Source: Acidimicrobiia bacterium
Lineage (GTDB): Bacteria; Actinomycetota; Acidimicrobiia; Spongiisociales; UBA5794
Direction: 5' to 3'
Assembly: GCA_030618675.1 (NCBI GenBank)
Contig: JAUXCV010000030.1
Coordinates: 1 to 11,961 of the forward strand
Length of the DNA: 11,961 nt
Position 1 is the stretch's first letter, and the number at the start of each line of letters is the position of its first letter. This document shows positions 5,858 through 11,828 of this stretch, piece by piece. A program made the translations under genes and the position numbers. Below the pieces are notes generated by a model. That model was not told the origin of the DNA. It worked only from the letters and a program-made list of their open reading frames with translations, and made no database searches.

Positions 5858-7165
5858 ATGGCCGCGAAGCATCCCGGCGTCGTCTACGGGCGCCGAGTCG
5901 CGATCGTCGACGGTCTTCGCACACCGTTCGTCAAGTCGGGAACGGTATTCAAGGACCTCTCCACACTCGACCTGGCATCCGCCGTCGTCAACGAGTTGCT
6001 CCAGCGCTCCGGCGTCGAAGGCGGTCGAGTGGATCAGGTCGTCTACGGGGCGGTCATCGCCGACGTGGCTGGCCCGAATATCGCCAGAGAGGTCGTGCTC
6101 GCCGGCGACTTCCCCCAGACCGTTGAGGCATTCTCCGTTAGCCGGGCCTGCGCGACGTCGACACAAGCGGTCGTCTCAGGTGCCCAGTCGATCCTCCTCG
6201 GCGATGCCGACATCGTGATCACGGGCGGTGCGGATTCGCTGTCGAGGCCTCCCATCATGTACTCGGATCGTTTCGTGGACGTTCTCATGGACGCCAACGC
6301 CGCCAGAGACATCGGCGGCAAGGTCAAGGCGTTCGCGGCACTCCGACCGAAGGATCTCGCCCCGCAGCCACCGGCGATCGCCGAACGATCGACCGGCCTG
6401 ACCATGGGCGACTCCGGCGAGATCATGGCCAAGGAGAACGGGATCTCCCGCGAGGCTCAGGACGAGTTCGCCCTCCGGTCGCATCAGAAGGCGATCGCCG
6501 CGTGGGAGAACGGGATCTTCGATGATGAGGTGATGCCGGTCCCCATCGGTCCGAGGTTCAAGACAACCGTCACGCGAGACAACATTCCCCGCGCCGACTC
6601 GAGCATGGAGACGCTCGCGAAGTTGCGTCCGGTGTTCGATCGGAAGTACGGAACGATCACCGCGGGGAACTCGTCTCCACTGACCGACGGTGCATCCGCC
6701 GTGATCCTCATGGAAGAGAAGACGGCCGAACGTCTCGGACTGGTTCCCAAGGCCTTCATTCGTTCCTGGGCGTTCGCTGCGCTGGATCCGAACTGGCAAC
6801 TGCTCATGGGTCCGTCGTTCGCGACCCCGAAAGCCCTCGACAAAGCGAAGTTGACCATGAGCGACATCGACGTGATCGACATGCACGAGGCATTCTCCGC
6901 GCAGGTCCTGTCGAACACACAGGCGTTCGCATCGGCCGAGTGGGCGAAGCGATGGCTCGGCAGAGATGAAGCGATCGGTGAGATCCCGGAGGAGAAGCTC
7001 AATCTCTACGGAGGATCGATCAGCATCGGTCACCCCTTCGGTGCAACCGGCGCACGTCAGATCCTGACGATGGCCAACGAACTTGCCAGGCGAGACGGGG
7101 GCACGGCCCTTGTCACACAATGTGCAGCGGGCGGTCTCGGTGCTGCCGTCGTACTCGAGCGGTAG
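5858..7165 (+). CDS. fadI: Acetyl-CoA C-acyltransferase (3-ketoacyl-CoA thiolase), FadI type
   Basis: This 435-aa thiolase should cleave 3-ketoacyl-CoA with CoA to acetyl-CoA and a shortened acyl-CoA, the last step of each beta-oxidation round. Catalytic residues are in place: nucleophile Cys98 (SVSRACATS), His343 in DMHEAFS, His392 in GHPFGATG and Cys422 in TQCAAGG. The length and the central insert (SRPPIMYSDRF, then DLAPQPPAIAERSTG) match FadI rather than the shorter FadA/AtoB type. The start is ATG 5858, with the strong SD AAGGAG (5847-5852) five bases upstream; the open frame extends further 5' but without support. fadJ begins 10 bp after the stop, so the two form an operon and presumably the FadIJ multienzyme complex. 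Confidence 0.93.
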   Translation: MAAKHPGVVYGRRVAIVDGLRTPFVKSGTVFKDLSTLDLASAVVNELLQRSGVEGGRVDQVVYGAVIADVAGPNIAREVVLAGDFPQTVEAFSVSRACATSTQAVVSGAQSILLGDADIVITGGADSLSRPPIMYSDRFVDVLMDANAARDIGGKVKAFAALRPKDLAPQPPAIAERSTGLTMGDSGEIMAKENGISREAQDEFALRSHQKAIAAWENGIFDDEVMPVPIGPRFKTTVTRDNIPRADSSMETLAKLRPVFDRKYGTITAGNSSPLTDGASAVILMEEKTAERLGLVPKAFIRSWAFAALDPNWQLLMGPSFATPKALDKAKLTMSDIDVIDMHEAFSAQVLSNTQAFASAEWAKRWLGRDEAIGEIPEEKLNLYGGSISIGHPFGATGARQILTMANELARRDGGTALVTQCAAGGLGAAVVLER

Positions 7166-7175
7166 AGGGGAAGAC

Positions 7176-9338
7176 ATGGAACTCACGCACTTCACGTTCA
7201 GCGTCGAGGACGGCGTCGCCGTCGTCCTCCTCGACCGGGCCGGCGAACCGGTGAACACCATCGGACCGGCGATCTTCGAAGATTTCACGACCGTGATCGA
7301 CCGGCTCGAGACCGATCCGGCGATCAAGGCCGTCGTGATCGGCTCAGCGAAGAAGGGGAACTTCCTCGCAGGCGCCGACATTCGTTTCTTCGAGACCCTC
7401 ACCGAACCCGACGAGGGAGCGGCGGTGATCAGGGAACTCCACGCGCTCTTCGTCCGGATCGAGGCGCTTCACGCGGTTCACAACAAGCCGGTCGTGATGG
7501 CGATCGACGGGGCGTGCCTCGGCGGCGGCCTCGAACTCGCTCTGACCGGTTCGATGCGCATCGCCACAGATAGCAAGAAGACACAGTTGGGACAGCCCGA
7601 GGTCCAACTCGGGATCCTCCCCGCCGGAGGTGCGACGCAGCGTCTGCCGAAGATCATCGGCATCGCGGCAGCACTCGATATGATCCTCACCGGCCGATCC
7701 ACCCGACCCCACAAGGCCCTCAAGATCGGTCTCATCGATGAGGTCGTGCCCGTCGAGATGCTCTACGACATCGCAAAGGAGAGGGCTTCTGAATCGACCG
7801 GGCATCTTGGGGAATCCCGGGGCGCGTCGGTGAAGGGCTTCCTCGCCCCGTCCCATCTCCAGGCTCTCGCACTCGAGCAGAATCCGGTGGGACGCCGGGT
7901 CATGTTCAAGAAGGCCGAAGAGGCGATGCTCGCCAAGACGAAGGGCCTCTACCCGGCGCCGCAACGGGCGCTCGAAGCCGTCAAGATCGGTGTCGACCAG
8001 GGCAACGCCGCCGGATACGAGGCAGAGGCAACGTTCTTCGGCGAACTGGTCACCTCGTCCGAGTCGAAGGCGCTTCGCGGGATCTTCTTCGCCTCACAGA
8101 TGATGAAGTATTCGACCGGAATCAGCGGCTACGCCGAACCGGAGAAGGTATCCAAGGTCGGAATCCTCGGAGGCGGCCTCATGGGTGCGGGGATCGCGAC
8201 CGTATCGGTTCTGAGAGCCGGAGCGACGGCACGCGTGAGAGAGGTGGACGACGCAGGCGTCGAACGGGCCCTGGCACACGTCTCGAAGGAAGTCTCGAAG
8301 CAAGTGAAGCGGCGGCGCCTCAGTGCGTTCGAGGGCGAGCAGGCCATGAACAAGGTCACGGGCACGACCGATTGGAGCGGTTTCCAGAACGTCGACATCG
8401 TCATAGAGGCCGTCTTCGAGAGCCTCGAACTGAAGCAGGCGTTGCTGGCCGAAGCCGAGACCGTGGTCGGTGACAACGTCGTCTTCGCCTCGAACACGTC
8501 GTCGCTCCCGATCACCGACATCGCGGCGAACGCCGAGCACCCCGAAGCTGTTCTCGGCATGCACTACTTCTCGCCCGTCGAGAAGATGCCGTTGCTGGAG
8601 ATCGTCGTGACCGAGCAAACCGCTGACTGGGCGACGGTGACGGCCGTCGAGTTCGGGAAGCGGCAGGGCAAGACGGTGATCGTCGTCAAGGATGGTCCCG
8701 GGTTCTACACAACGAGGATCCTCGTGCCCTACTTGAACGAGGCCTTCTTCCTCCTATCGGAGGGTGCCTCGGTGAAGTCGATCGACAAGGCGATGGTGAA
8801 GTGGGGCTTCCCGATCGGTCCGCTGCTGTTGACCGATGAGGTGGGTATCGACGTCGGTGCGCACATCTCGAAGATCATGCTCGACGCGTTCGGCGAGCGG
8901 ATGGCCGGGCCCGATATGGCTCAGGGTCTCCTCGACGATGACCGCAAGGGCCGGAAGAACGGTCGCGGTTTCTACGAGTACGACGACAAGGGAGCCCGCG
9001 GCGAGGTCGACGAAAGCGTCTACCAGGCGCTCGGACTCGGGCCACGGCGCAAGATCCCGAAGGCCGAGATCCAGGAGCGCATCGCCCTGGCGATGGTCAA
9101 CGAGGCGGCGCGCTGTCTCGAGGAGGGGATCCTTCAATCGGCCCTCGACGGCGACATGGGCGCCGTGATGGGCCTCGGATTCCCGCCGTTCAGAGGCGGC
9201 CCGTTCTGGTGGATCGACGAGGTCGGTGCCGGTGAGACCGTCGCCAAACTCGAAGCCCTGGCCGAGAAGCACGGCGAGAGGTTCGAACCGGCAGAGATCA
9301 TCCGCACCCACGCCGAGTCGGAACAGAAGTCCCGATAG
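7176..9338 (+). CDS. fadJ: Trifunctional-type beta-oxidation protein: enoyl-CoA hydratase / 3-hydroxyacyl-CoA dehydrogenase
   Basis: This 720-aa two-part enzyme hydrates trans-2-enoyl-CoA and oxidises the 3-hydroxyacyl-CoA with NAD+. The crotonase half (1-200) has GNFLAGADI (61-69), the oxyanion-hole segment DGACLGGGLELAL (111-123) with Glu120, and QPEVQLGILPAGG (140-152) with Glu142, the two expected catalytic glutamates. The dehydrogenase half has the NAD motif GILGGGLMGAGIA (329-341), SNTSSLPI (439-446), catalytic His463 in GMHYFSP, Glu475 and Asn521 (YLNEAFF). A second HAD C-terminal repeat runs from about 630. Length is that of FadJ/FadB. ATG 7176 has AGGGG five bases upstream and sits 10 bp after fadI, the same order as E. 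coli fadIJ. A heptamer array begins two bases after the stop. Confidence 0.94.
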   Translation: MELTHFTFSVEDGVAVVLLDRAGEPVNTIGPAIFEDFTTVIDRLETDPAIKAVVIGSAKKGNFLAGADIRFFETLTEPDEGAAVIRELHALFVRIEALHAVHNKPVVMAIDGACLGGGLELALTGSMRIATDSKKTQLGQPEVQLGILPAGGATQRLPKIIGIAAALDMILTGRSTRPHKALKIGLIDEVVPVEMLYDIAKERASESTGHLGESRGASVKGFLAPSHLQALALEQNPVGRRVMFKKAEEAMLAKTKGLYPAPQRALEAVKIGVDQGNAAGYEAEATFFGELVTSSESKALRGIFFASQMMKYSTGISGYAEPEKVSKVGILGGGLMGAGIATVSVLRAGATARVREVDDAGVERALAHVSKEVSKQVKRRRLSAFEGEQAMNKVTGTTDWSGFQNVDIVIEAVFESLELKQALLAEAETVVGDNVVFASNTSSLPITDIAANAEHPEAVLGMHYFSPVEKMPLLEIVVTEQTADWATVTAVEFGKRQGKTVIVVKDGPGFYTTRILVPYLNEAFFLLSEGASVKSIDKAMVKWGFPIGPLLLTDEVGIDVGAHISKIMLDAFGERMAGPDMAQGLLDDDRKGRKNGRGFYEYDDKGARGEVDESVYQALGLGPRRKIPKAEIQERIALAMVNEAARCLEEGILQSALDGDMGAVMGLGFPPFRGGPFWWIDEVGAGETVAKLEALAEKHGERFEPAEIIRTHAESEQKSR

Positions 9339-9339
9339 G

Positions 9340-9409
9340 CAGGAGCCAGGAGACAGGAGACAGCGGACAGCGGACAGCGGACAGCGGACAGCGGACAGCG
9401 GACAGCGGA
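9340..9409. repeat. Heptanucleotide array, ten units (CAGGAG(C/A) x3 then CAGCGGA x7)
   Basis: Starting two bases after the fadJ stop, CAGGAGC, CAGGAGA and CAGGAGA are followed by seven exact copies of CAGCGGA (9361-9409). The period is strictly 7. The degenerate units lie on the gene side and the uniform ones distal, suggesting recent expansion at one end. Open frames that cross it read a 7-residue repeat and are not genes. Confidence 0.85.
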
Positions 9410-9429
9410 GGATGTTGCGTCGCCGGCCG

Positions 9430-9516
9430 TTCCCGTTCTTCTCTCGATCCTCGTGTTCTTCCCTCTCTTCTTCTTCGTCTCCGTCTTCTCCTCCTTTCAT
9501 CTTCTTCCTCCCCCTC
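9430..9516. other. Pyrimidine tract (79 of 87 bases C or T)
   Basis: Between the CAGCGGA array and the first double-hairpin element the plus strand is almost purely C/T with only eight purines, mostly TTC/CTT/TCC triplets. The tract leads into the C-run that forms the first hairpin. It is consistent with a triplex-prone or slippage-derived sequence; no gene is supported here. Confidence 0.6.
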
Positions 9517-9551
9517 AGGGGGAGGTGCCGCCCGCAGGGCGGCGGAGGGGG
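9507..9551. repeat. Double-hairpin element A
   Basis: CCTCCCCC (9507-9514), loop TCA, GGGGGAGG (9518-9525) is a perfect 8-bp hairpin. Directly after it GCCGCCC (9527-9533), loop GCA, GGGCGGC (9537-9543) is a perfect 7-bp hairpin. A distal GAGGGGG (9545-9551) can instead pair with CCCCCTC (9510-9516), enclosing the second hairpin. It may end transcription of fadI-fadJ but has no T-tail. Confidence 0.65.
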
Positions 9552-9590
9552 TCAAAGAGTTCCAACCAGTGAAGAGCAAACCACAGACAT

Positions 9591-9649
9591 GTCCCCCCGG
9601 CCGAAGGCCGGGGGGACGCGGATTCGTCCAGCGAATCCGCAGGGGGGGG
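9591..9649. repeat. Double-hairpin element B, same plan as element A
   Basis: GTCCCCCCGGCC (9591-9602), loop GAA, and its exact complement (9606-9617) form a 12-bp perfect stem. It is followed at once by GCGGATTCG (9618-9626), loop TCCAG, CGAATCCGC (9632-9640), a 9-bp perfect stem. A distal run of eight G (9642-9649) can compete for the C-run. Order and design match element A although the sequences differ, and 39 bp separate them. Confidence 0.7.
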
Positions 9650-9655
9650 CGTCTT

Positions 9656-9683
9656 CTACGGGCTACGGGATACGGGCTACTGC
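9656..9683. repeat. Heptanucleotide array, four units around CTACGGG
   Basis: CTACGGG, CTACGGG, ATACGGG and CTACTGC lie in tandem just after element B. The last unit overlaps a short palindrome CTGCGAGCGCAG (9680-9691). Confidence 0.6.
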
Positions 9684-9715
9684 GAGCGCAGCGAGTCTCT
9701 TTCTGTCCCACCTGT

Positions 9716-9859
9716 TTGATACGTTGCTCATATGGAAACGACCACCAGCTGCCCCTCGACCCGGAAAGGAACCGCAGCCGGGGCACCCGGTGGGCGGATG
9801 CCCTGTGGGCGATCAGTCTCCACTGCGGGCACATCTGCGATGTGCGTACTCAGTACTGA
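9716..9859 (+). other. Short coding-like stretch of uncertain status
   Basis: From 9734 the frame reading GNDHQLPLDPERNRSRG, then WADALWAISLHCGHICDVR, has G/C at 34 of 41 third positions, against 21 of 41 at second positions, a pattern typical of genes in GC-rich genomes. It ends at a TGA (9857-9859) supplied by the next heptamer array. There is no good start: TTG 9716 has no SD. It could be the remnant of a gene broken by repeat insertion, or chance. ATG 9732, 6 nt after TACGTT, opens an 87-codon frame in another phase with poor protein character. Confidence 0.2.
9829..9845. repeat. Perfect 7-bp hairpin directly before the GTACTGA array
   Basis: GCACATC (9829-9835), loop TGC, GATGTGC (9839-9845). 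It ends on the base before the heptamer array begins. Confidence 0.5.
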
Positions 9860-9880
9860 GTACTGGGTACTGAGTACCGC
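9846..9880. repeat. Heptanucleotide array, four to five units around GTACTGA
   Basis: GTACTCA, GTACTGA, GTACTGG and GTACTGA, then a partial GTACCGC. It is bounded by a hairpin on each side (9829-9845 and 9879-9894). Open frames across it give the repeat-derived peptide LSTEYWVLST and are not evidence of a gene. Confidence 0.7.
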
Positions 9881-9894
9881 CGCCGGCAGGCGGC
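9879..9894. repeat. Perfect GCCGCC hairpin directly after the GTACTGA array
   Basis: GCCGCC (9879-9884), loop GGCA, GGCGGC (9889-9894) overlaps the final partial heptamer. Confidence 0.5.
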
Positions 9895-9991
9895 CCATCA
9901 TCCACGGCCGAGGATTCACCATCGACCCCTCCACACCACCCCAACGCCGACGATTCCTCAGACCACCCATCCACGCCCCACCCCGATACGA
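9895..9991. other. Gene-free C-rich stretch upstream of the small-membrane-protein promoter
   Basis: No gene is supported. From about 9927 the plus strand carries many runs of two to four C, and the minus strand around 9984-9963 reads GGGGTGGGGCGTGGATGGG and on, which could form a G-quadruplex. It ends 7 nt before the -35 hexamer. Confidence 0.35.
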
Positions 9992-10021
9992 CTGACAGCG
10001 CCGGTCGAAGGCGGGTAGAGT
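9992..10021 (+). promoter_or_regulatory. Strong leaderless promoter of the 58-aa membrane protein
   Basis: CTGACA (9992-9997) matches TTGACA at five of six positions. TAGAGT (10016-10021) follows after 18 nt and lies 7 nt before ATG 10029. It is the best promoter in the window and supports the small gene as real. Confidence 0.6.
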
Positions 10022-10028
10022 CTCGCCA

Positions 10029-10205
10029 ATGAGAAGTTCCGTCGGCGCGATCGCCTTGCAGCTTGTGGCCGGGGTTATCCCATTTGTGATCATCTTGTGG
10101 TTGTTCGACCTCAGCATCTGGCTTTCGGTCGTTCTCGCCCTGGTTGTGGTCGCATTCATGATGATGGGCTGGGAGTCGTATCTCAGGAACAAGGATTCCT
10201 CCTGA
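10029..10205 (+). CDS. Small two-helix membrane protein (58 aa)
   Basis: I do not recognise a named family. The protein is almost entirely hydrophobic: helix 1 about residues 7-26, a short turn FDLS, helix 2 about 29-47, then a polar tail GWESYLRNKDSS. It starts at ATG 10029 with a well-placed promoter and no SD, as expected of a leaderless gene. Gene-like features are the promoter, the clean helical hairpin and the charged end. The tail resembles that of the next gene (GWTTYDYVRRGD), so the two may be paralogues. Function unknown; a membrane-associated accessory role is possible but unproven. Confidence 0.65.
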   Translation: MRSSVGAIALQLVAGVIPFVIILWLFDLSIWLSVVLALVVVAFMMMGWESYLRNKDSS

Positions 10206-10284
10206 GTCAGATTCGGCTCCCGGGCTGACGCCTGCCGGCCGGTACGCGTTTGCAACAGTTGTCCCTGGACGCGGACTGAGGTTT

Positions 10285-10563
10285 GTGCGATGGTTGGGCA
10301 TGGGCACAGAAGAGTCTTCTCTGACCCGGAATCAGCGAATCATCTTGTCGGCGGCGATCTGGCTGGTCGTCGGCCCCCTGATCGTCGGATTCTTCTTCAT
10401 GTCGTTGTGGTTCGGCTTCTTGATGCTCGCCGTGGCCGGATGGACTACCTACGACTACGTCCGCAGAGGCGACATGGCAGGACACATCGCCTCCGGCATG
10501 TCGAGGGAAGGGTTCGTCGCCGACGGCGCAGAGGAGTCGTTCGGCAGGCGGGACGACGGCTGA
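10285..10563 (+). CDS. Small two-helix membrane protein (92 aa), similar in plan to the preceding one
   Basis: No named family is recognised. A short polar N-terminus is followed by helix 1 (about 19-39, IILSAAIWLVVGPLIVGFFF), helix 2 (about 41-53) and a soluble charged tail from GWTTYDYVRRGD (52-63) to the end (RRDDG). The tail is rich in Gly, Glu and Arg and probably disordered. GTG 10285 is preceded by GAGG (10277-10280) at 4 nt. ATG 10300 is a possible later start that would lose five residues and keep both helices. It lies 79 bp after the 58-aa gene, same strand. Confidence 0.65.
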   Translation: MRWLGMGTEESSLTRNQRIILSAAIWLVVGPLIVGFFFMSLWFGFLMLAVAGWTTYDYVRRGDMAGHIASGMSREGFVADGAEESFGRRDDG

Positions 10564-10611
10564 CGTTCAGCGTTTCCGCTTCCGCAACGGATCGCGGATG
10601 GTTGTGTGACG

Positions 10612-10640
10612 GCCGGCGCCGGCGATAGTCTCGATAGGCT
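10612..10640 (+). promoter_or_regulatory. Promoter region of the MFS gene: palindrome plus leaderless TANNNT box
   Basis: TAGGCT (10635-10640) lies 6 nt before GTG 10647, the leaderless spacing. A second TANNNT, TAGTCT (10626-10631), lies just upstream. The 12-bp perfect palindrome GCCGGCGCCGGC (10612-10623) ends 2 bp before that box, where a repressor would act. In GC-rich DNA this palindrome can also arise by chance. Confidence 0.4.
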
Positions 10641-10646
10641 GCGCCG

Positions 10647-11828
10647 GTGACGGAGCGCCTCTTCACCAAACCGTTCCTGCTCGTGTCGGTTGCCAACTTC
10701 ACGAGCGGGATGGCGTATTCGCTGTTCCTCCACTTCTCGGGCTATCTCGCCAACCTCGGCGCCAGCGACACCCAGATCGGCTTGATCTACGGAGCGACCG
10801 CGGTCGCATCGATCGCGATGCGCCCGTTGCTCGGTCCGATCATGGATCGATACGGGCGCAGACCGGTGATCCTGGTCGGGAACGCCCTGAACGTCGTGTT
10901 CGTGCTGCTGTATCTGACGGTCTCAACGCTCGGGCCGTGGGTGTACGCGGTGAGAATCGGCCACGGCGTCGCTGAGGCGATGCTGTTCAGCGCACTGTTC
11001 ACCTACGGCACGGACGTCATCCCCAAGTCCCGAAGGACCGAGGGCATAGCCTTGTTCGGCGTGTCCGGTCTGCTCCCGATCGGAATCGCGGGGATCGTCG
11101 GCGATCTGGTGCTGTCGATCGCCGGGTTCCGAGAGCTATTCCTGACCGCCGCGGGTTTCGCTCTAGCGACGCTGCTGTTGTCCGTCCCCCTCCCCGAGCG
11201 CCGCCCCAAGTTGAAACCGGGCGAGTCACCCCTCGGCTTCTGGGGGGTGGTCGCCAAGCGAGATCTCCTTCCGATCTGGTGGATGATCGGATCTTTCTCA
11301 ACGGTCCTCACGGGCTACTTCGTCTTCATCCGGCGCTATGTCGACGACACCGGACTCGGGAGCGTCGGCCTCTTCTTCACGGCCTATGTGACGGTCGCCA
11401 TCCTCGAACGCATCTTCTTCGGGTGGCTCCCCGACCGTGTCGGCAGGATGCGCGTTCTCTATCCCTCGCTGGCGGCACTCGTCGTCGGTTTCCTCGTACT
11501 GGCGGGTGCCGGGTCCTGGGTCGGCGTTGCGATCGCCGGTGCCTTCTGCGGCGCCGGTCACGGCTTCGTCTTCCCGATCCTCACAGCGCTTCTTGTCGAC
11601 CGTGCGCCGGACACCGACCGCGGCTCTGCCATGTCGTTCTTCACGGCCTTGTTCGACGTCGGAACGCTCATCGGCGGACCGGTTCTCGGAGCGATCATCG
11701 ACACCGCAGGGTGGGGACCGATGTACGTTACGGCGGGAGCGGCGCTCGGCGTCGCCGCCGTCATCTTCTCTCGCTGGGATCGATGGGCGATGGGCAAAGA
11801 GGCATCCGTCGTCAGCGTTGGGGGATGA
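10647..11828 (+). CDS. Major facilitator superfamily (MFS) transporter
   Basis: This 393-aa polytopic membrane protein has hydrophobic segments throughout, consistent with 12 helices in two halves and a polar central loop at about 181-204 (PLPERRPKLKPGE). MFS motif A is seen after helix 2, GPIMDRYGRRP (63-73), and its degenerate counterpart in the second half, GWLPDRVGRMR (259-269). The charged Arg104-Gly-His segment in helix 4 resembles motif B. It is of the short drug/sugar-efflux type rather than the 14-helix type. The substrate cannot be told and no catabolic or regulator gene is adjacent. GTG 10647 is chosen for the TAGGCT box 6 nt upstream. Its last 17 bp overlap the convergent minus-strand gene. 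Confidence 0.88.
   Translation: MTERLFTKPFLLVSVANFTSGMAYSLFLHFSGYLANLGASDTQIGLIYGATAVASIAMRPLLGPIMDRYGRRPVILVGNALNVVFVLLYLTVSTLGPWVYAVRIGHGVAEAMLFSALFTYGTDVIPKSRRTEGIALFGVSGLLPIGIAGIVGDLVLSIAGFRELFLTAAGFALATLLLSVPLPERRPKLKPGESPLGFWGVVAKRDLLPIWWMIGSFSTVLTGYFVFIRRYVDDTGLGSVGLFFTAYVTVAILERIFFGWLPDRVGRMRVLYPSLAALVVGFLVLAGAGSWVGVAIAGAFCGAGHGFVFPILTALLVDRAPDTDRGSAMSFFTALFDVGTLIGGPVLGAIIDTAGWGPMYVTAGAALGVAAVIFSRWDRWAMGKEASVVSVGG

Noticed and set aside
7083..7175. 5' extension of fadJ into fadI
   Set aside because: ATG 7176 has a good SD just after the fadI stop and begins the crotonase domain at the normal position.
9700..9850. tRNA or known structured RNA in the GC-rich region before the GTACTGA array
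   Set aside because: No cloverleaf, T-loop GTTCRA pattern or anticodon stem could be assembled; only simple hairpins are present.
9226..9873. Long open frames on both strands across 9226-9880 (repeat-rich, Pro/Arg/Ser-rich proteins)
   Set aside because: They run through period-7 arrays, the pyrimidine tract and hairpins; a 7-bp repeat stays open by arithmetic. Composition is not protein-like and no start is supported.
9340..9880. CRISPR-like repetition
   Set aside because: Units are 7 bp and directly tandem with no unique spacers, and there are no cas genes.
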